A DNA stretch of 64,000 nt from JBGVMW01 sp045125095 (GCA_045125095.1 JBGVMW010000116.1:1-64000), one strand, 5' to 3'; counted from the first letter of the stretch, positions 37,658-47,268 are shown. Notes: a model not told the origin generated them from the sequence alone. Numbers and translations are program-made.

Positions 37658-38200
37658 TTATTCTGCTGTTAAAGACTGCTCACGCTGTTTTAATTCCTGC
37701 TCGCGCTGGTTTAACTCCTGCTCCCAATGTTCATACTTGTCTATCAGCTGGTTTTCATAATTCAAAACAGTTATGCTGTCACCAGATGAAGCAAGATAGA
37801 ACATTATACATACTGCAATTACAAGTACTACATTAAAAAGAACAGAAAAGCTAAGCAACGTTTTTCTGCTGTTTTCCTTCTGTTGTTTATTGCTTAAATT
37901 ACCGTATTTCATTTGCGTAACTACCTTGTCTCTAACTGGTTCAACTGGAATTGGCTGTACGTGCTCCCCCATACCACTGCTAATTAAATGCTGTTGCATT
38001 TCCCTAAGATAACACCATCCAATTGCTGTCTTACATAATCGTTTTTCTAAAAGCTGATTATATACTTCCAATACTTTTTCAGGATTCTTCATATTCACCT
38101 TGCTTTTTACGATATTAATCCCGGTTAGTTCATCTTTTGCTGCATTAGCAGCTTCCTCCGTCTCAAAAGTAAATCCATCTACTTCCCATTTCTGTCTCAT
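37658..38200 (-). CDS. single-pass membrane protein of unknown function
   Basis: 180 residues. The N-terminal domain (about 1-65) is small and alpha/beta, starting RQKWEVDGFTFETEEAA; a proline/valine-rich spacer follows (residues about 80-95), then a single membrane segment near 120-140 and a C-terminal coiled coil with repeated Q-R-E-Q-E-L units (about 160-178). The start is the ATG 8 nt after AGGAGG. I do not recognise the family. Confidence 0.55.
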   Translation of the reverse strand: MRQKWEVDGFTFETEEAANAAKDELTGINIVKSKVNMKNPEKVLEVYNQLLEKRLCKTAIGWCYLREMQQHLISSGMGEHVQPIPVEPVRDKVVTQMKYGNLSNKQQKENSRKTLLSFSVLFNVVLVIAVCIMFYLASSGDSITVLNYENQLIDKYEHWEQELNQREQELKQREQSLTAE

Positions 38201-38226
38201 CACAAACACCTCCTAAATATGTAACA

Positions 38227-38345
38227 GAATTTGGCACGCAGTGCATCTTCCTTTCAAATTCGTGCGCATCAAATTTTTATATACTACGAAATTTCAATCA
38301 CTATATGACACAATAAAATGTTGTAATTTCCTAGTATATAAAAAA
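38227..38345. repeat. repeat modules B and C next to ssrA
   Basis: Module B (38227-38270) followed by a T-rich tail and module C (ACTACGAAATTTC ... GTAATTTCCTAG). The TATATAAAAA end runs directly into the T-tract of the ssrA terminator. The first CTAG is changed to CTAC. Confidence 0.75.
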
Positions 38346-38373
38346 TGCCTGAAACACTGTGGTTTCAAGCATT
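38344..38373 (-). terminator. terminator of ssrA
   Basis: On the minus strand AATGCTTGAAAC, 6-base loop, GTTTCAGGCATT then TTTT, 8 bases beyond the mature tmRNA end. Confidence 0.85.
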
Positions 38374-38381
38374 CTCCATAG

Positions 38382-38726
38382 TGGACCTGACGGGATTTGA
38401 ACCCGTGTCCGAAAGCCCATCCATTTAGGCATCTCCCATTACAGTCATTTTACTGACGTTCCCTCCGTCTTACGCCAAATGACAGGCTTAAGACTTCAGT
38501 AGCTTCATAAGTTCTTTTATTTCCTCAAAGCTTTGGAAACAAAGTGCCCCGCAGGTTTGATGCCGGGTCTCTCAGCAGCGGGTTACTGAGAGTCGACAAG
38601 CTGCAACTAGGCAGCTAACGCTAATTCTTCGTCTGCGTTTATATTTAAGTTTCGGTTTACTAACGCGGTACCGCCCGCGAATGGCTTCCCAAACTTCAAA
38701 ACCCCCGTCGAAACCAGTACAAGCCC
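38382..38726 (-). ncRNA. ssrA: transfer-messenger RNA
   Basis: tmRNA rescuing stalled ribosomes with SmpB. The tRNA-like ends pair as GGGCUUG with CAGGUCC, and the T-arm GGGTTCAAATCCC and 3' discriminator A are visible; CCA is not encoded. The tag reading frame (38607-38636) starts at GCA and gives ADEELALAA followed by TAG. Purine/pyrimidine blocks for pseudoknots follow. smpB and rnr lie just upstream. Confidence 0.95.
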
Positions 38727-38771
38727 TAATATAAATTGTACTGTACAGCGAAGATTAAAATTTCTTACTTA

Positions 38772-38800
38772 ATTATACAAAGGAACGGGCTGTCTGTCAA
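38772..38800 (-). promoter_or_regulatory. ssrA promoter
   Basis: TTGACA (38795-38800), 17-base spacer, TATAAT (38772-38777) on the minus strand: a perfect sigma-A promoter about 45 bp before the mature 5' end. Confidence 0.92.
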
Positions 38801-38833
38801 GAAATTTTCCGCAATCCTGACTGTTAAAAAATG

Positions 38834-39307
38834 TTACAGATTCTTGACTTTAAATTCACGTTCTGCTTCTCTTCTCTGGTCTTTCTTTGCAATATCCTGA
38901 CGCTTGTCATATAATTTTTTACCTTTTGCAAGACCTATTTCTACTTTAACCAGACTTCCTTTAAAATATACCTGTAATGGAACCAGAGTATATCCCTGTT
39001 CTGCTATTTTTCCAGACATTTTATAAATTTCTTTTTTATGCATCAGTAATTTTTTTACACGAAGTGGGTCTTTGTTAAAAATATTTCCTTTTTCGTATGG
39101 ACTGATGTGCATACCATAGATATAGACTTCGCCGTTTTCAATGCGAACGAAGGATTCCTTTATACTGCATTTTCCCATGCGAAGTGACTTTACTTCTGTT
39201 CCGTGAAGTGCTATACCCGTTTCATATTTTTCCTCTATAAAGTAATCGTGAAAAGCCTTTTTGTTATTGGCAATCAATCGGTTACCATTTTTTTCTGATT
39301 TAGCCAT
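38834..39307 (-). CDS. smpB: SsrA-binding protein SmpB
   Basis: tmRNA partner protein, 157 residues from the second ATG (MAKSEKNG). Conserved segments include [22 protein letters not shown], and the C-terminal KGKKLYDKR, followed by a basic tail ([12 protein letters not shown]). GGGAGG precedes a pair of ATGs: 2 nt before the first (39316) and 11 nt before the second, which fits better. It sits between rnr and ssrA, the usual Firmicute order. Confidence 0.95.
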   Translation of the reverse strand: MAKSEKNGNRLIANNKKAFHDYFIEEKYETGIALHGTEVKSLRMGKCSIKESFVRIENGEVYIYGMHISPYEKGNIFNKDPLRVKKLLMHKKEIYKMSGKIAEQGYTLVPLQVYFKGSLVKVEIGLAKGKKLYDKRQDIAKKDQRREAEREFKVKNL

Positions 39308-39358
39308 AGTTTTCATTTCCTCCCTTTATGCAAAGCGGATTCTCATCCGCCCTGCAAA

Positions 39359-41491
39359 TTATTCTTCTTCATCCGCCACTACAAAATCAATAGTTCGCTG
39401 GATTAAATCGGTGTCCTCTACCACCACTTTTATTTTTTGACCTAATTTATAGCGTTTGCCCAGGTGTTCTCCCACCAACTCCTGCGTACTCTCATAATAA
39501 TCATAAAAATCATCCGCTAATGAGGTGATGTGTACCAATCCTTCAATGGTATTTGGCAGTTCCACATACATACCCCATCCGGTAATACTGGAAATAACAC
39601 CCTCAAATACTTCGCCAATTCGTGTTGACATATATTCTGCTTTTTTCAACTTGTCAGTTTCGCGTTCTGCTTCCTCCGCTCTCCGTTCCGTCTCGCTTGT
39701 CTTTTTTGCCACCTCCGGCAAAATTGCAGCATAATGTGCTCGCCGTTTCTCGTCCATTCTGCCTCGCAGTGTCTCCTTGATAATGCGATGAATCTGCAAA
39801 TCAGGATAACGTCTGATTGGCGAAGTGAAATGGCAATAATATTTTGTTGCCAGACCAAAATGTCCTGTACAATCTGTTATATATTTTGCCTGTTTCATAG
39901 AGCGCAACGTCAAGCGGCTGATAAGTGCTTCCTCCGGTGAACCTTCTATCTTATCTAACAGCTTCTGAATTTCTTTGGGATGGATTTCCTCAGCACCCAG
40001 ACGTATATGATATCCAAAGTTGTTAATAAAAGTACGTAGCCTCTGTAACTTCTCATCATCCGGATTCTCATGAGACCGGTATACAAACGGTATTTCCTGC
40101 CAGAAAAAATCTTCTGCGACTGTCTCGTTGGCAATGAGCATAAAGTCTTCAATTATTTTTGTTGCCACATTTCTCTCATATGGCTTAATCTCTACCGGAT
40201 GTCCGTCCTTGTCCAGTATAATCTTACTTTCCGGAAAATCAAAATCGATGGAACCACGTTTTCTACGACGTTCGCGAAGAATCTTAGCTAATTCTTCCAT
40301 TCGTTCAAACATCGGTACCAATTCTTCATACTCCTTACGTTCCACTTCATCCTTGTCTGCCAAAATCTTTTTCACACTGGTATAGCTCATTCTGCGATCA
40401 ACGTTAATTACCGTCTCCGCAATCTTATGGTCAATCACATTTCCTTTATCATCAATCTTCATAATACAGCTCAATGCCAGTCTGTCGAAACCTGCATTCA
40501 AGGAACACATGCCATTTGACAATGTGTGTGGCAGCATTGGTATCACGCGGTCAACCAGATATACACTGGTTCCTCTGTTGAACGCCTCTACATCCAGCGC
40601 ACTGTGCTCCTGTACATAATTGGTAACGTCTGCAATGTGTACGCCAAGCTCATAATATCCATCTTCTTTCGTAAGAGAAATGGCATCATCTAAATCCTTA
40701 GCATCTTCACCATCAATGGTAACCATCTGCCAGTCACGAATATCTAATCTTCCGGCACGATCTGCCTCGGACACTTCCTTCGCTACCCGTTCTGCCTGAT
40801 TCAATACCTTTTCAGAAAATTCATTAGGCAGGTCATAAGATTTTACGATCGATAATATATCTGTTCCCGGATCATTAATATGACCAATAATTTCTATAAT
40901 TTTACCTTCCGGGCTTTTTCTTTCATTTCCATATTTAGTAAGTTTTACTACTACCTTATGCCCTGACACTGCACCCTTGTCCCATTCTGCCGGAATAAAA
41001 ATATCACTGGTAAATCTCTGGTTGTCCGGGCGGACGAACCCAAAGTTTTTACTTTTTTCAAAGGTACCAATGATCTCTGTCAATCCACGAGACAAAATCT
41101 TAACGACTTTTCCTTCTTGACGCTTTCCAGTCTGCCTTGGTGACACTGCGACCTGCACAATATCCTTATGCATCGCACCATTCAATTCAGATTCTGGTAT
41201 AAAGACATCTTCCTCTTCACCTTCTCGTTCAGCAAAAGCAAATCCCCGCTGGTGGGCGTTAATCGTTGCTGTAATATACTTATTTGTAGCTTTCATATAT
41301 TTGCCCTTAACAGATACTTCTGCTTTCCCATCTTTCACAAGAGCGTCCAGTACTTCAGCCAGTTCGCCACGCTGTTCTTTTGGTATATTCAAAAGAATTG
41401 CTATTTCTTTTATTTTCATTGGCACATATAAATCATCACACAATAAATCATAGATTACTTTTTTTCTCTTTTCTAATTCCTCTTTTTTCAT
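39359..41491 (-). CDS. rnr: ribonuclease R
   Basis: 3'-5' exoribonuclease of the RNase II/R family, 710 residues: an N-terminal winged-helix, cold-shock domains, a central RNB domain with the metal-binding aspartates in TIDGEDAKDLDDAISL, and a C-terminal S1 domain (VFEGVISSITGWGMYVELP). It degrades structured RNA and the mRNAs released during trans-translation, matching its place upstream of smpB and ssrA. The tail is acidic (VADEEE) without the long Lys-rich extension of some homologs. Confidence 0.96.
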   Translation of the reverse strand: MKKEELEKRKKVIYDLLCDDLYVPMKIKEIAILLNIPKEQRGELAEVLDALVKDGKAEVSVKGKYMKATNKYITATINAHQRGFAFAEREGEEEDVFIPESELNGAMHKDIVQVAVSPRQTGKRQEGKVVKILSRGLTEIIGTFEKSKNFGFVRPDNQRFTSDIFIPAEWDKGAVSGHKVVVKLTKYGNERKSPEGKIIEIIGHINDPGTDILSIVKSYDLPNEFSEKVLNQAERVAKEVSEADRAGRLDIRDWQMVTIDGEDAKDLDDAISLTKEDGYYELGVHIADVTNYVQEHSALDVEAFNRGTSVYLVDRVIPMLPHTLSNGMCSLNAGFDRLALSCIMKIDDKGNVIDHKIAETVINVDRRMSYTSVKKILADKDEVERKEYEELVPMFERMEELAKILRERRRKRGSIDFDFPESKIILDKDGHPVEIKPYERNVATKIIEDFMLIANETVAEDFFWQEIPFVYRSHENPDDEKLQRLRTFINNFGYHIRLGAEEIHPKEIQKLLDKIEGSPEEALISRLTLRSMKQAKYITDCTGHFGLATKYYCHFTSPIRRYPDLQIHRIIKETLRGRMDEKRRAHYAAILPEVAKKTSETERRAEEAERETDKLKKAEYMSTRIGEVFEGVISSITGWGMYVELPNTIEGLVHITSLADDFYDYYESTQELVGEHLGKRYKLGQKIKVVVEDTDLIQRTIDFVVADEEE

Positions 41492-41543
41492 TACACCCTC
41501 AATTCTGATTCAACGATAGAACCACTCGCTAATATCGAAAAAA

Positions 41544-41573
41544 ATAAGCACTCTTGCAAACAAGAGTGCTTAT
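41544..41573 (-). terminator. terminator between secG and rnr
   Basis: 13-bp perfect stem ATAAGCACTCTTG/CAAGAGTGCTTAT with 4-base loop, followed by a run of T on the minus strand. Read-through would be needed for secG and rnr to be co-transcribed; no clear separate rnr promoter is seen in the 50 bp left. Confidence 0.85.
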
Positions 41574-41594
41574 GTACAGCATACAATAATGTTC

Positions 41595-41837
41595 TTAGAA
41601 ATTAATATTTAAAACAATTGCAAGTAAGAAAAATGCAATTCCCAAAAATTTCGTGAACTTCTCTAAGTTACCTTCCATAGAATGACCTTTATTTTTTCCC
41701 CAATAGGAATCAGCCATACCACTGATAGAACCTAATCCTGCTGACTTACCTTCCTGAAGCAATACAATCGCTGTCAAAGCAATACATACTATAATAAACA
41801 CTATGGTTAATACCATTCTTAATACTTCCATTTTCAC
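41595..41837 (-). CDS. secG: preprotein translocase subunit SecG
   Basis: 80-residue inner-membrane protein with two membrane segments (about 5-24 and 60-78) and the linking motif LLQEGKSAGLGSISG. Accessory component of the SecYEG channel. The gene is preceded by its own promoter and GGAGG-like site. Confidence 0.93.
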   Translation of the reverse strand: MKMEVLRMVLTIVFIIVCIALTAIVLLQEGKSAGLGSISGMADSYWGKNKGHSMEGNLEKFTKFLGIAFFLLAIVLNINF

Positions 41838-41860
41838 ACCTCCTAATGCTAAACATTAAC

Positions 41861-41889
41861 ATTTTAGCACAGAGTTGCATAAAATACAA
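41861..41889 (-). promoter_or_regulatory. secG promoter
   Basis: TTGTAT (41884-41889), 17-base spacer and TAAAAT (41861-41866) on the minus strand. Confidence 0.65.
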
Positions 41890-41949
41890 CCATTTTTTGT
41901 AGTATTTCATATTTTTTAAAAAATTATGTATGTTTGGTAAAATCAGATT

Positions 41950-42588
41950 CTATTCTAAGTACCATTCATCTTCGCTGCCATCCCCATTTTTAGGCATATA
42001 TTTCTTTAATACCGCTTCCATTGGCAAGGAATAGAGCCATGCACCACAAGCAGGAAGCACTAAGAGAGAGATTGGCGACAATACAGCAACAAGCAAACAG
42101 ACTGCTACTATCACTATCATCAACAATGTAAATGGCAAGTGACGAACTGCCATTAGGAATGAGTTCTTTATCACATCTTTCAGCGATAGCGCAAATCTTG
42201 ACTGTTCCGGAAACAGATAGACAGCAGTCATGGCAATTGCACAGGCAAAAACTACATAAATAAAAAGCAACACTTTTCCCAGCATACCATCTAAATTCCA
42301 GGCAAAATATATGTTAAATGTCAGCACTGCTGTCACTAAAACAAGCCCCAGCCACATAACTGTAGATTGTCCAAAATTACCTTTAAACGATGTCCAGAAA
42401 TTCTTCCAGAGGTAGCCACGTCCTCTTCTGACTGACTTAACTGCTGTATAATATAAAGCTGTTGTTGCTGCTCCTATCGTAAATATCGGAATACAAAAGA
42501 GCACATATAAAACGCTAAGTACCGCAATATCTGCCACCTTTGAAATTCCTGCCATTACACCTCCATCCAAATCAAATAAACCACTCAT
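41950..42588 (-). CDS. DUF624 (YesL-like) membrane protein
   Basis: 212 residues, with about five hydrophobic segments and an N-terminal block LSVLYVLFCIPIFTIGAATTALYY typical of the DUF624/YesL family. Proteins of this family are integral membrane proteins of unknown role, often near carbohydrate-related genes; no such neighbour is present here. AAAGGAA precedes the ATG. Confidence 0.8.
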   Translation of the reverse strand: MSGLFDLDGGVMAGISKVADIAVLSVLYVLFCIPIFTIGAATTALYYTAVKSVRRGRGYLWKNFWTSFKGNFGQSTVMWLGLVLVTAVLTFNIYFAWNLDGMLGKVLLFIYVVFACAIAMTAVYLFPEQSRFALSLKDVIKNSFLMAVRHLPFTLLMIVIVAVCLLVAVLSPISLLVLPACGAWLYSLPMEAVLKKYMPKNGDGSEDEWYLE

Positions 42589-42618
42589 TTCATTTGTTCC
42601 TTTCCATATTTCATTACC

Positions 42619-42865
42619 TAGGCATTTGCGAAAGTGAAAGCCAGCCGCAAATTGTCAGAATTGTTTGTGCAAATAGCTGCTTACTACATCGTCTATATTT
42701 GACGCGCTCTCGCTCCCTTCAAACGTAGCGGACACTAAGGCTACAAAATACACAGCCCAAGTGCCGACGTTTTCAGAGGGTCACATATAGACGATGTAGC
42801 AAACAGCTATCTGTCACAAACAATTCTGACAATTCACTACCTTGTTGGCGTTTCGTAATTACCTA
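42619..42865. repeat. 247-bp palindromic element
   Basis: Ends are the two arms of module D (TAGGCATTTGCG... and ...GGCGTTTCGTAATTACCTA). Further pairing includes GTCAGAATTGTTTGTG with CACAAACAATTCTGAC, and CTACATCGTCTATAT with ATATAGACGATGTAG. The apex contains GTAGC/GCTAC. Long perfect segments suggest a recent or maintained hairpin. Confidence 0.8.
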
Positions 42866-42915
42866 TTTCATTACCATTCTCTTATCATATACATAACTTT
42901 GGGTGCTGTCAATAA

Positions 42916-43437
42916 CTAATGAAATGCACTTTCACGAATTCTTGGAAGCTCAGCTACATGCTGGAACTTACCAATGCATTTTATAAGGAAATCATGACAT
43001 GCCACATGATTCATTCCTTCTACTGCAATCACGCCAATCACACCTACTTCCTCTATTATAATAGGGAAAGCACCACCCATGCAAGCATATTCTTTTTCAT
43101 CTACACCAAGACTTTCTAATGTCTGGTTTGATGTCTGCAATTCTGTGTATAGACGAAGACTGCTTTCCTCAAAGCGTTTTACTGTATTTACTTTTTTCTC
43201 TAATAACGACACATCATTTAATGTCATACCATTCATTGCATACTCAAACACACGCATGCCATTGTTTAGTTCAATGCGGAAAACCAGCTTCATACCATGT
43301 CTCTTGGCGGTTTCCACCATAAGCACGCCTAATTCCCAGGCATCTGCCTGATTAAAATGATTAAACTGCAACAGTTCTTCCTGCATAAATAAAGCCTGTG
43401 ATATTTCTTCTACCTTTGCTAAATCTTCCTTTGTCAT
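42916..43437 (-). CDS. UPF0303/HbpS-like heme-degrading-domain protein
   Basis: 173-residue soluble protein. The sequence (HFNQADAWELG early, RVFEYAMNGMT in the middle, CMGGAFPIIIEEVGVIGVIAVEGMNH near the end) matches the UPF0303 branch of the HbpS/GlcG (DUF336) family, whose members include heme-binding or heme-degrading proteins. The role here is unknown. GGAGG lies 8 nt upstream. Confidence 0.75.
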   Translation of the reverse strand: MTKEDLAKVEEISQALFMQEELLQFNHFNQADAWELGVLMVETAKRHGMKLVFRIELNNGMRVFEYAMNGMTLNDVSLLEKKVNTVKRFEESSLRLYTELQTSNQTLESLGVDEKEYACMGGAFPIIIEEVGVIGVIAVEGMNHVACHDFLIKCIGKFQHVAELPRIRESAFH

Positions 43438-43497
43438 ACTTCATACCTCCAAAATTTTAATATTTTTAAGGAAACTTTTATAATTTTTTTGTAACAA

Positions 43498-43655
43498 AAA
43501 AGAAGCCTCACGGCTCCTTTTCCGTATGGAATACTTCTATTCCACACTTCCTTCACCTTGCATGAAACCCCTTATCTATTCATACATTCCCTTCATTACC
43601 GCATACCCCCATATACAGTACAAAGATAACTTTAAGTAATCCCCTACTTAAATTA
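43498..43655 (-). ncRNA. candidate small RNA of about 155 nt
   Basis: A region without an ORF lies between a consensus promoter (43661-43689) and an intrinsic terminator (AGGAGCC/GGCTTCT then TTTTTT at 43498-43521 on the minus strand). Upstream of the terminator a perfect 10-bp hairpin (GTGTGGAATA/TATTCCATAC, loop GAAG) is present. The rest is rich in exposed GG runs (AGGGGA, TGGGGG, AAGGGAA, AAGGGGT, AAGGTGAAGGAAG). This could be a GGA-rich sponge for a CsrA-type protein, a 6S-like RNA or an mRNA regulator; I do not recognise the family. Confidence 0.6.
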
Positions 43656-43660
43656 TATTT

Positions 43661-43689
43661 ATTATAACTTTTTTGTGCATATTAGTCAA
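43661..43689 (-). promoter_or_regulatory. promoter of the candidate small RNA
   Basis: TTGACT (43684-43689), 17-base spacer, TATAAT (43661-43666) on the minus strand. It is too far from, and separated by a terminator from, the downstream UPF0303 gene. Confidence 0.88.
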
Positions 43690-43798
43690 TAGTTTAGAGA
43701 AAAAAATAATTTTTTCGTAACTTTTCTCTATTTCCGGTTCTATATTTGGTATGATAAGCAACTATAGAGGACACAATGGTACGAATTTTTTCATAAAA

Positions 43799-44578
43799 TT
43801 ATGAAATTTTTTCAAGGGCATCCTTAATGGATTTTACATAATTATATACAGGCTGTTCGCTGTTTCTTCCATGCTCTGCTACGATTTTTACAATGGCACT
43901 ACCAATAATGGCACCGTCAGAAACAGAAGCCATTTTCGCTGCCTGTTCGGGAGTAGAAATCCCGAAACCAACCGCAACCGGAATATCGTTTGCCTCTCTT
44001 ACTAACTTCACCATTTCGCCTATGTCAGTACGAATTTCACTGCGGACGCCGGTAACCCCTAAAGAAGATACGCAGTAGACAAAGCCTTTTGCTTCTTTCG
44101 CAATTTTTGTAACACGCTCATGGGAAGTTGGCGCGATTAAGGAGACCAATTCTACGTCATATTTTTCACAAGACTCATTAATTTCATCCTTTTCCTCGAA
44201 TGGCAGGTCCGGAATAATTACTGCATCAATTCCCACCTCTTTACAAGCTGCCATAAATCTGTCCTTACCGTATGTAAAAATCGGATTGATGTATGTCATA
44301 AAGGCAAGTGGTATCCGGGTATTTTCGCGGATACGTTTTACCATGTCTAATATTTTATCGGTTGTACAGCCATTTGCCAACGAACGCTCATTTGCTTCCT
44401 GAATTACCGGACCTTCTGCTGTTGGATCGGAGAAAGGAATACCAATCTCAATCAAATCTGCTCCCGCTTTTTCCATTGCATAAATTAATTTTTCTGTTGT
44501 CTCTATATCAGGGTCACCTGCTGTAATAAATGGTATAAATGCTTTTCCTTTGCTGAATGCTTCCTGTACTCTACTCAT
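43799..44578 (-). CDS. trpA: tryptophan synthase alpha chain
   Basis: TIM-barrel subunit converting indole-3-glycerol phosphate to indole. Catalytic Glu region [16 protein letters not shown] and [10 protein letters not shown] with Asp are present. About 259 residues from the ATG of MSRVQEAF, which overlaps the trpB stop by 8 bp; AAAGGAG lies upstream. Last gene of the trp operon. Confidence 0.96.
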   Translation of the reverse strand: MSRVQEAFSKGKAFIPFITAGDPDIETTEKLIYAMEKAGADLIEIGIPFSDPTAEGPVIQEANERSLANGCTTDKILDMVKRIRENTRIPLAFMTYINPIFTYGKDRFMAACKEVGIDAVIIPDLPFEEKDEINESCEKYDVELVSLIAPTSHERVTKIAKEAKGFVYCVSSLGVTGVRSEIRTDIGEMVKLVREANDIPVAVGFGISTPEQAAKMASVSDGAIIGSAIVKIVAEHGRNSEQPVYNYVKSIKDALEKIS

Positions 44579-45755
44579 GTAAATCCACTCCTTTATATCT
44601 TGCAATTGCTGCTACGTCCTTATCTCCTCGTCCTGATATATTAATTACCATGATCTTGTCTTTTCCTAATTCTTTCGCATATTTCATTGCATATGCTACT
44701 GCATGGGCACTTTCAATAGCCGGAATAATGCCTTCGATTTTTGAAAGATACTCAAATGCTTCTACTGCCTCCGCATCTGTAATTGGTACATATCTTGCTC
44801 TGCCCTGCTCATGTAACATTGCATGCTCCGGTCCAATTCCAGGATAATCCAGACCGGCAGAAATAGAATATACCGGCGCAATCTGTCCATATTCGTCCTG
44901 ACAGAAAATAGACTTCATACCATGGAAGATGCCAACACTTCCTGTTGCGATCGTTGCCGCAGTTTTTGGATTGTCTGCACCAAGACCTGCCGCTTCACAG
45001 CCAATCAGTTCCACGCCTTCGTCTTCAATGAAATGATAAAAAGCGCCAATTGCATTGCTGCCACCACCTACACAGGCAACTACAGCATCCGGCAGTCTGC
45101 CTTCTGCTTCTAACATCTGCTTTTTAATTTCTTCACTGATAATTTTCTGAAAATCACGAACCATCATCGGAAATGGATGTGGTCCCATAACAGAACCTAA
45201 TACATAATGAGTATCCTCAATGCGTCTCGTCCATTCACGCATAGTTTCATTTACTGCATCTTTCAATGTTGCAGTTCCACTTGTTACCGGATGTACTTTT
45301 GCACCAAGCAATTCCATTCTGTATACATTCAATGCTTGTCGCTCGGTATCTTCTTTTCCCATAAAAATCTCGCATTCCATGCCCATTAATGCTGCCACAG
45401 TTGCCGTTGCTACTCCATGCTGGCCTGCACCAGTCTCAGCAATGACACGGGTTTTTCCCATTTTCTTAGCTAACAATACCTGACCTAATACGTTATTGAT
45501 TTTGTGGGAACCAGTATGATTCAAATCTTCCCTTTTAAGATAAATCTTAGCTCCACCTAAATCTTTTGTCATATGCTCTGCATAGTATAAAAGCGATGGA
45601 CGGCCAGCGTATTCCTTATATAATGTTGCTAATTCTTCTTTGAATTCCGGGTCATCCTTATAATGCATATATGCTTTTTCTAACTCATCTACTGCGTTCA
45701 TTAATGTTTCCGGAATATATTGTCCACCATAAATTCCATATCTTCCTTTTTTCAT
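44571..45755 (-). CDS. trpB: tryptophan synthase beta chain
   Basis: PLP enzyme joining indole and serine. The PLP lysine is in [12 protein letters not shown] and the phosphate-binding loop in VGGGSNAIG. About 394 residues from MKKGRYG, with GGAG 6 nt upstream; the longer frame lacks a site. A short GCCGCTTTAGCGGC hairpin lies just upstream. Confidence 0.97.
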   Translation of the reverse strand: MKKGRYGIYGGQYIPETLMNAVDELEKAYMHYKDDPEFKEELATLYKEYAGRPSLLYYAEHMTKDLGGAKIYLKREDLNHTGSHKINNVLGQVLLAKKMGKTRVIAETGAGQHGVATATVAALMGMECEIFMGKEDTERQALNVYRMELLGAKVHPVTSGTATLKDAVNETMREWTRRIEDTHYVLGSVMGPHPFPMMVRDFQKIISEEIKKQMLEAEGRLPDAVVACVGGGSNAIGAFYHFIEDEGVELIGCEAAGLGADNPKTAATIATGSVGIFHGMKSIFCQDEYGQIAPVYSISAGLDYPGIGPEHAMLHEQGRARYVPITDAEAVEAFEYLSKIEGIIPAIESAHAVAYAMKYAKELGKDKIMVINISGRGDKDVAAIARYKGVDLHE

Positions 45756-45819
45756 AATAATCTCCATTCCGCCGCTTTAGCGGCATTACTATCAGTAAAG
45801 CTTTTTATAGGTTTCTAAT

Positions 45820-46449
45820 TTAATCAGACTGTCTGTCGTTACATTCCCGCACCCTATGGATAAATGTCTTTATCTTAGCTGCATCCTTAACACCATCTGT
45901 TTCAACGCCACTGCTGACATCTACGCAGTAAGGTGCTGTTTGCCGTATAATGTCAGTTATATTTTCAGAATTTAAACCTCCTGCCAGGAAGTATTGCTGT
46001 AGTTCATCCGGAATATGTTCATGAGAAAACGTTTCACCACATCCACCATAAGCGTCTTTTGTATAAGTATCACATAACAGATACTCTACCGGGAGCTTCA
46101 TTGCCTCCAGTATCTGTTCTTTCGACTGCACACGAATTGCCTTGATAATCGGAGCCGCAACAGATTCTCGCAACATCTTTATATAGGAAATATCTTCGTC
46201 TCCGTGTAGCTGAATCACATCTATCACTTGTTCTTCACAGATTGTTTTTATCGTATCAATCCTTTCATTTACAAATACACCAACAGCCTGAATCTCAGGG
46301 TGCAACGCTTTTTTTAAGTTCTTTGCCTGTTCTATCGTTACCTGACGCTTACTTTTGGCAAATACAAAACCAATATACTCTGGCTTATAGCAATTCACAG
46401 CTTCGATATCTTCCATCCGCTTCAGACCACATATTTTAATTTTTGTCAT
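45820..46449 (-). CDS. trpF: phosphoribosylanthranilate isomerase
   Basis: TIM-barrel isomerase: catalytic Cys in KICGLKR, Asp in LLCDTYTKDAYGG, and the phosphate site FLAGGLNSEN. 209 residues, 21 bp after trpC. Confidence 0.95.
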   Translation of the reverse strand: MTKIKICGLKRMEDIEAVNCYKPEYIGFVFAKSKRQVTIEQAKNLKKALHPEIQAVGVFVNERIDTIKTICEEQVIDVIQLHGDEDISYIKMLRESVAAPIIKAIRVQSKEQILEAMKLPVEYLLCDTYTKDAYGGCGETFSHEHIPDELQQYFLAGGLNSENITDIIRQTAPYCVDVSSGVETDGVKDAAKIKTFIHRVRECNDRQSD

Positions 46450-46470
46450 GGCTTCCTCTTATTATGCCGC

Positions 46471-47253
46471 TTAAACAGCTATTCCTTTCAGTTTATCTAG
46501 TTCCGTTTTCTTATTAGGGCTTCGCATTAAGGTTTCACCTATTAGAACCCCATTCACATTTGCTTGTTCAAGCACCTCAATATCCAAACGTGTTTTGATT
46601 CCACTTTCTGCCACAAACAGAATATCTGATGGTACGAATGCACGCAAACGCTCACTGTTATGAATATCAACTTCAAAGGTCTTTAAATTTCTGTTATTAA
46701 CACCAAGCATTCTTGCACCAGCCCGAACTGCCATCTGTATTTCTTGTTCATCATGGGTTTCCACCAAAGCAGATAACCCTAATGTATCACAAATTCTTAT
46801 GTATCTTCGTATTTCTTCTTCTGACAGCAAGGAACAGATGAGCAGAATACAATCAGCATGTAATGTTTTTGCCTGATATATCTGGTATTCATCTACGGTA
46901 AAATCTTTTCGCAACACCGGTATCGATACTTCCTGTTTGATCTGTGCAAGGTACTCATCTTTTCCCATGAAATATTCCGGTTCTGTCAATACAGAAATAC
47001 AATCGGCACCTGCCACTTCATATTCCTTTGCAATCTGCAAATATGGAAATTCTTCTGCAATCACACCTTTTGAAGGTGATGCTTTCTTAACTTCACAAAT
47101 AAAATGAATTCCCGGCTTTTTTAACTGATTTTCAAATGCAAACGTCCCTTTGGGCATAGACAAAGCTTTTTCTTTCATTTTATCTGGTGATAGTTTCTTT
47201 TTATCCGCTTCCACCCGTAATCTGGTGGAAGCAGCCAATTTATCTAATATCAT
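46471..47253 (-). CDS. trpC: indole-3-glycerol phosphate synthase
   Basis: TIM-barrel decarboxylase-cyclase: FICEVKKASPSKG with the catalytic Lys, VLRKDFTVDEYQI, LGVNNRNLKTFEVD and ESGIKT. 260 residues. The start follows AAGGAAGG and lies 15 bp after trpD. Confidence 0.96.
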   Translation of the reverse strand: MILDKLAASTRLRVEADKKKLSPDKMKEKALSMPKGTFAFENQLKKPGIHFICEVKKASPSKGVIAEEFPYLQIAKEYEVAGADCISVLTEPEYFMGKDEYLAQIKQEVSIPVLRKDFTVDEYQIYQAKTLHADCILLICSLLSEEEIRRYIRICDTLGLSALVETHDEQEIQMAVRAGARMLGVNNRNLKTFEVDIHNSERLRAFVPSDILFVAESGIKTRLDIEVLEQANVNGVLIGETLMRSPNKKTELDKLKGIAV

Positions 47254-47268
47254 AGGTCACCTTCCTTA

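Noticed and set aside
38380..38730. tRNA gene (T-arm-like GGGTTCAAATCCC)
   Set aside because: The T-arm belongs to the tmRNA; no separate cloverleaf can be formed here.
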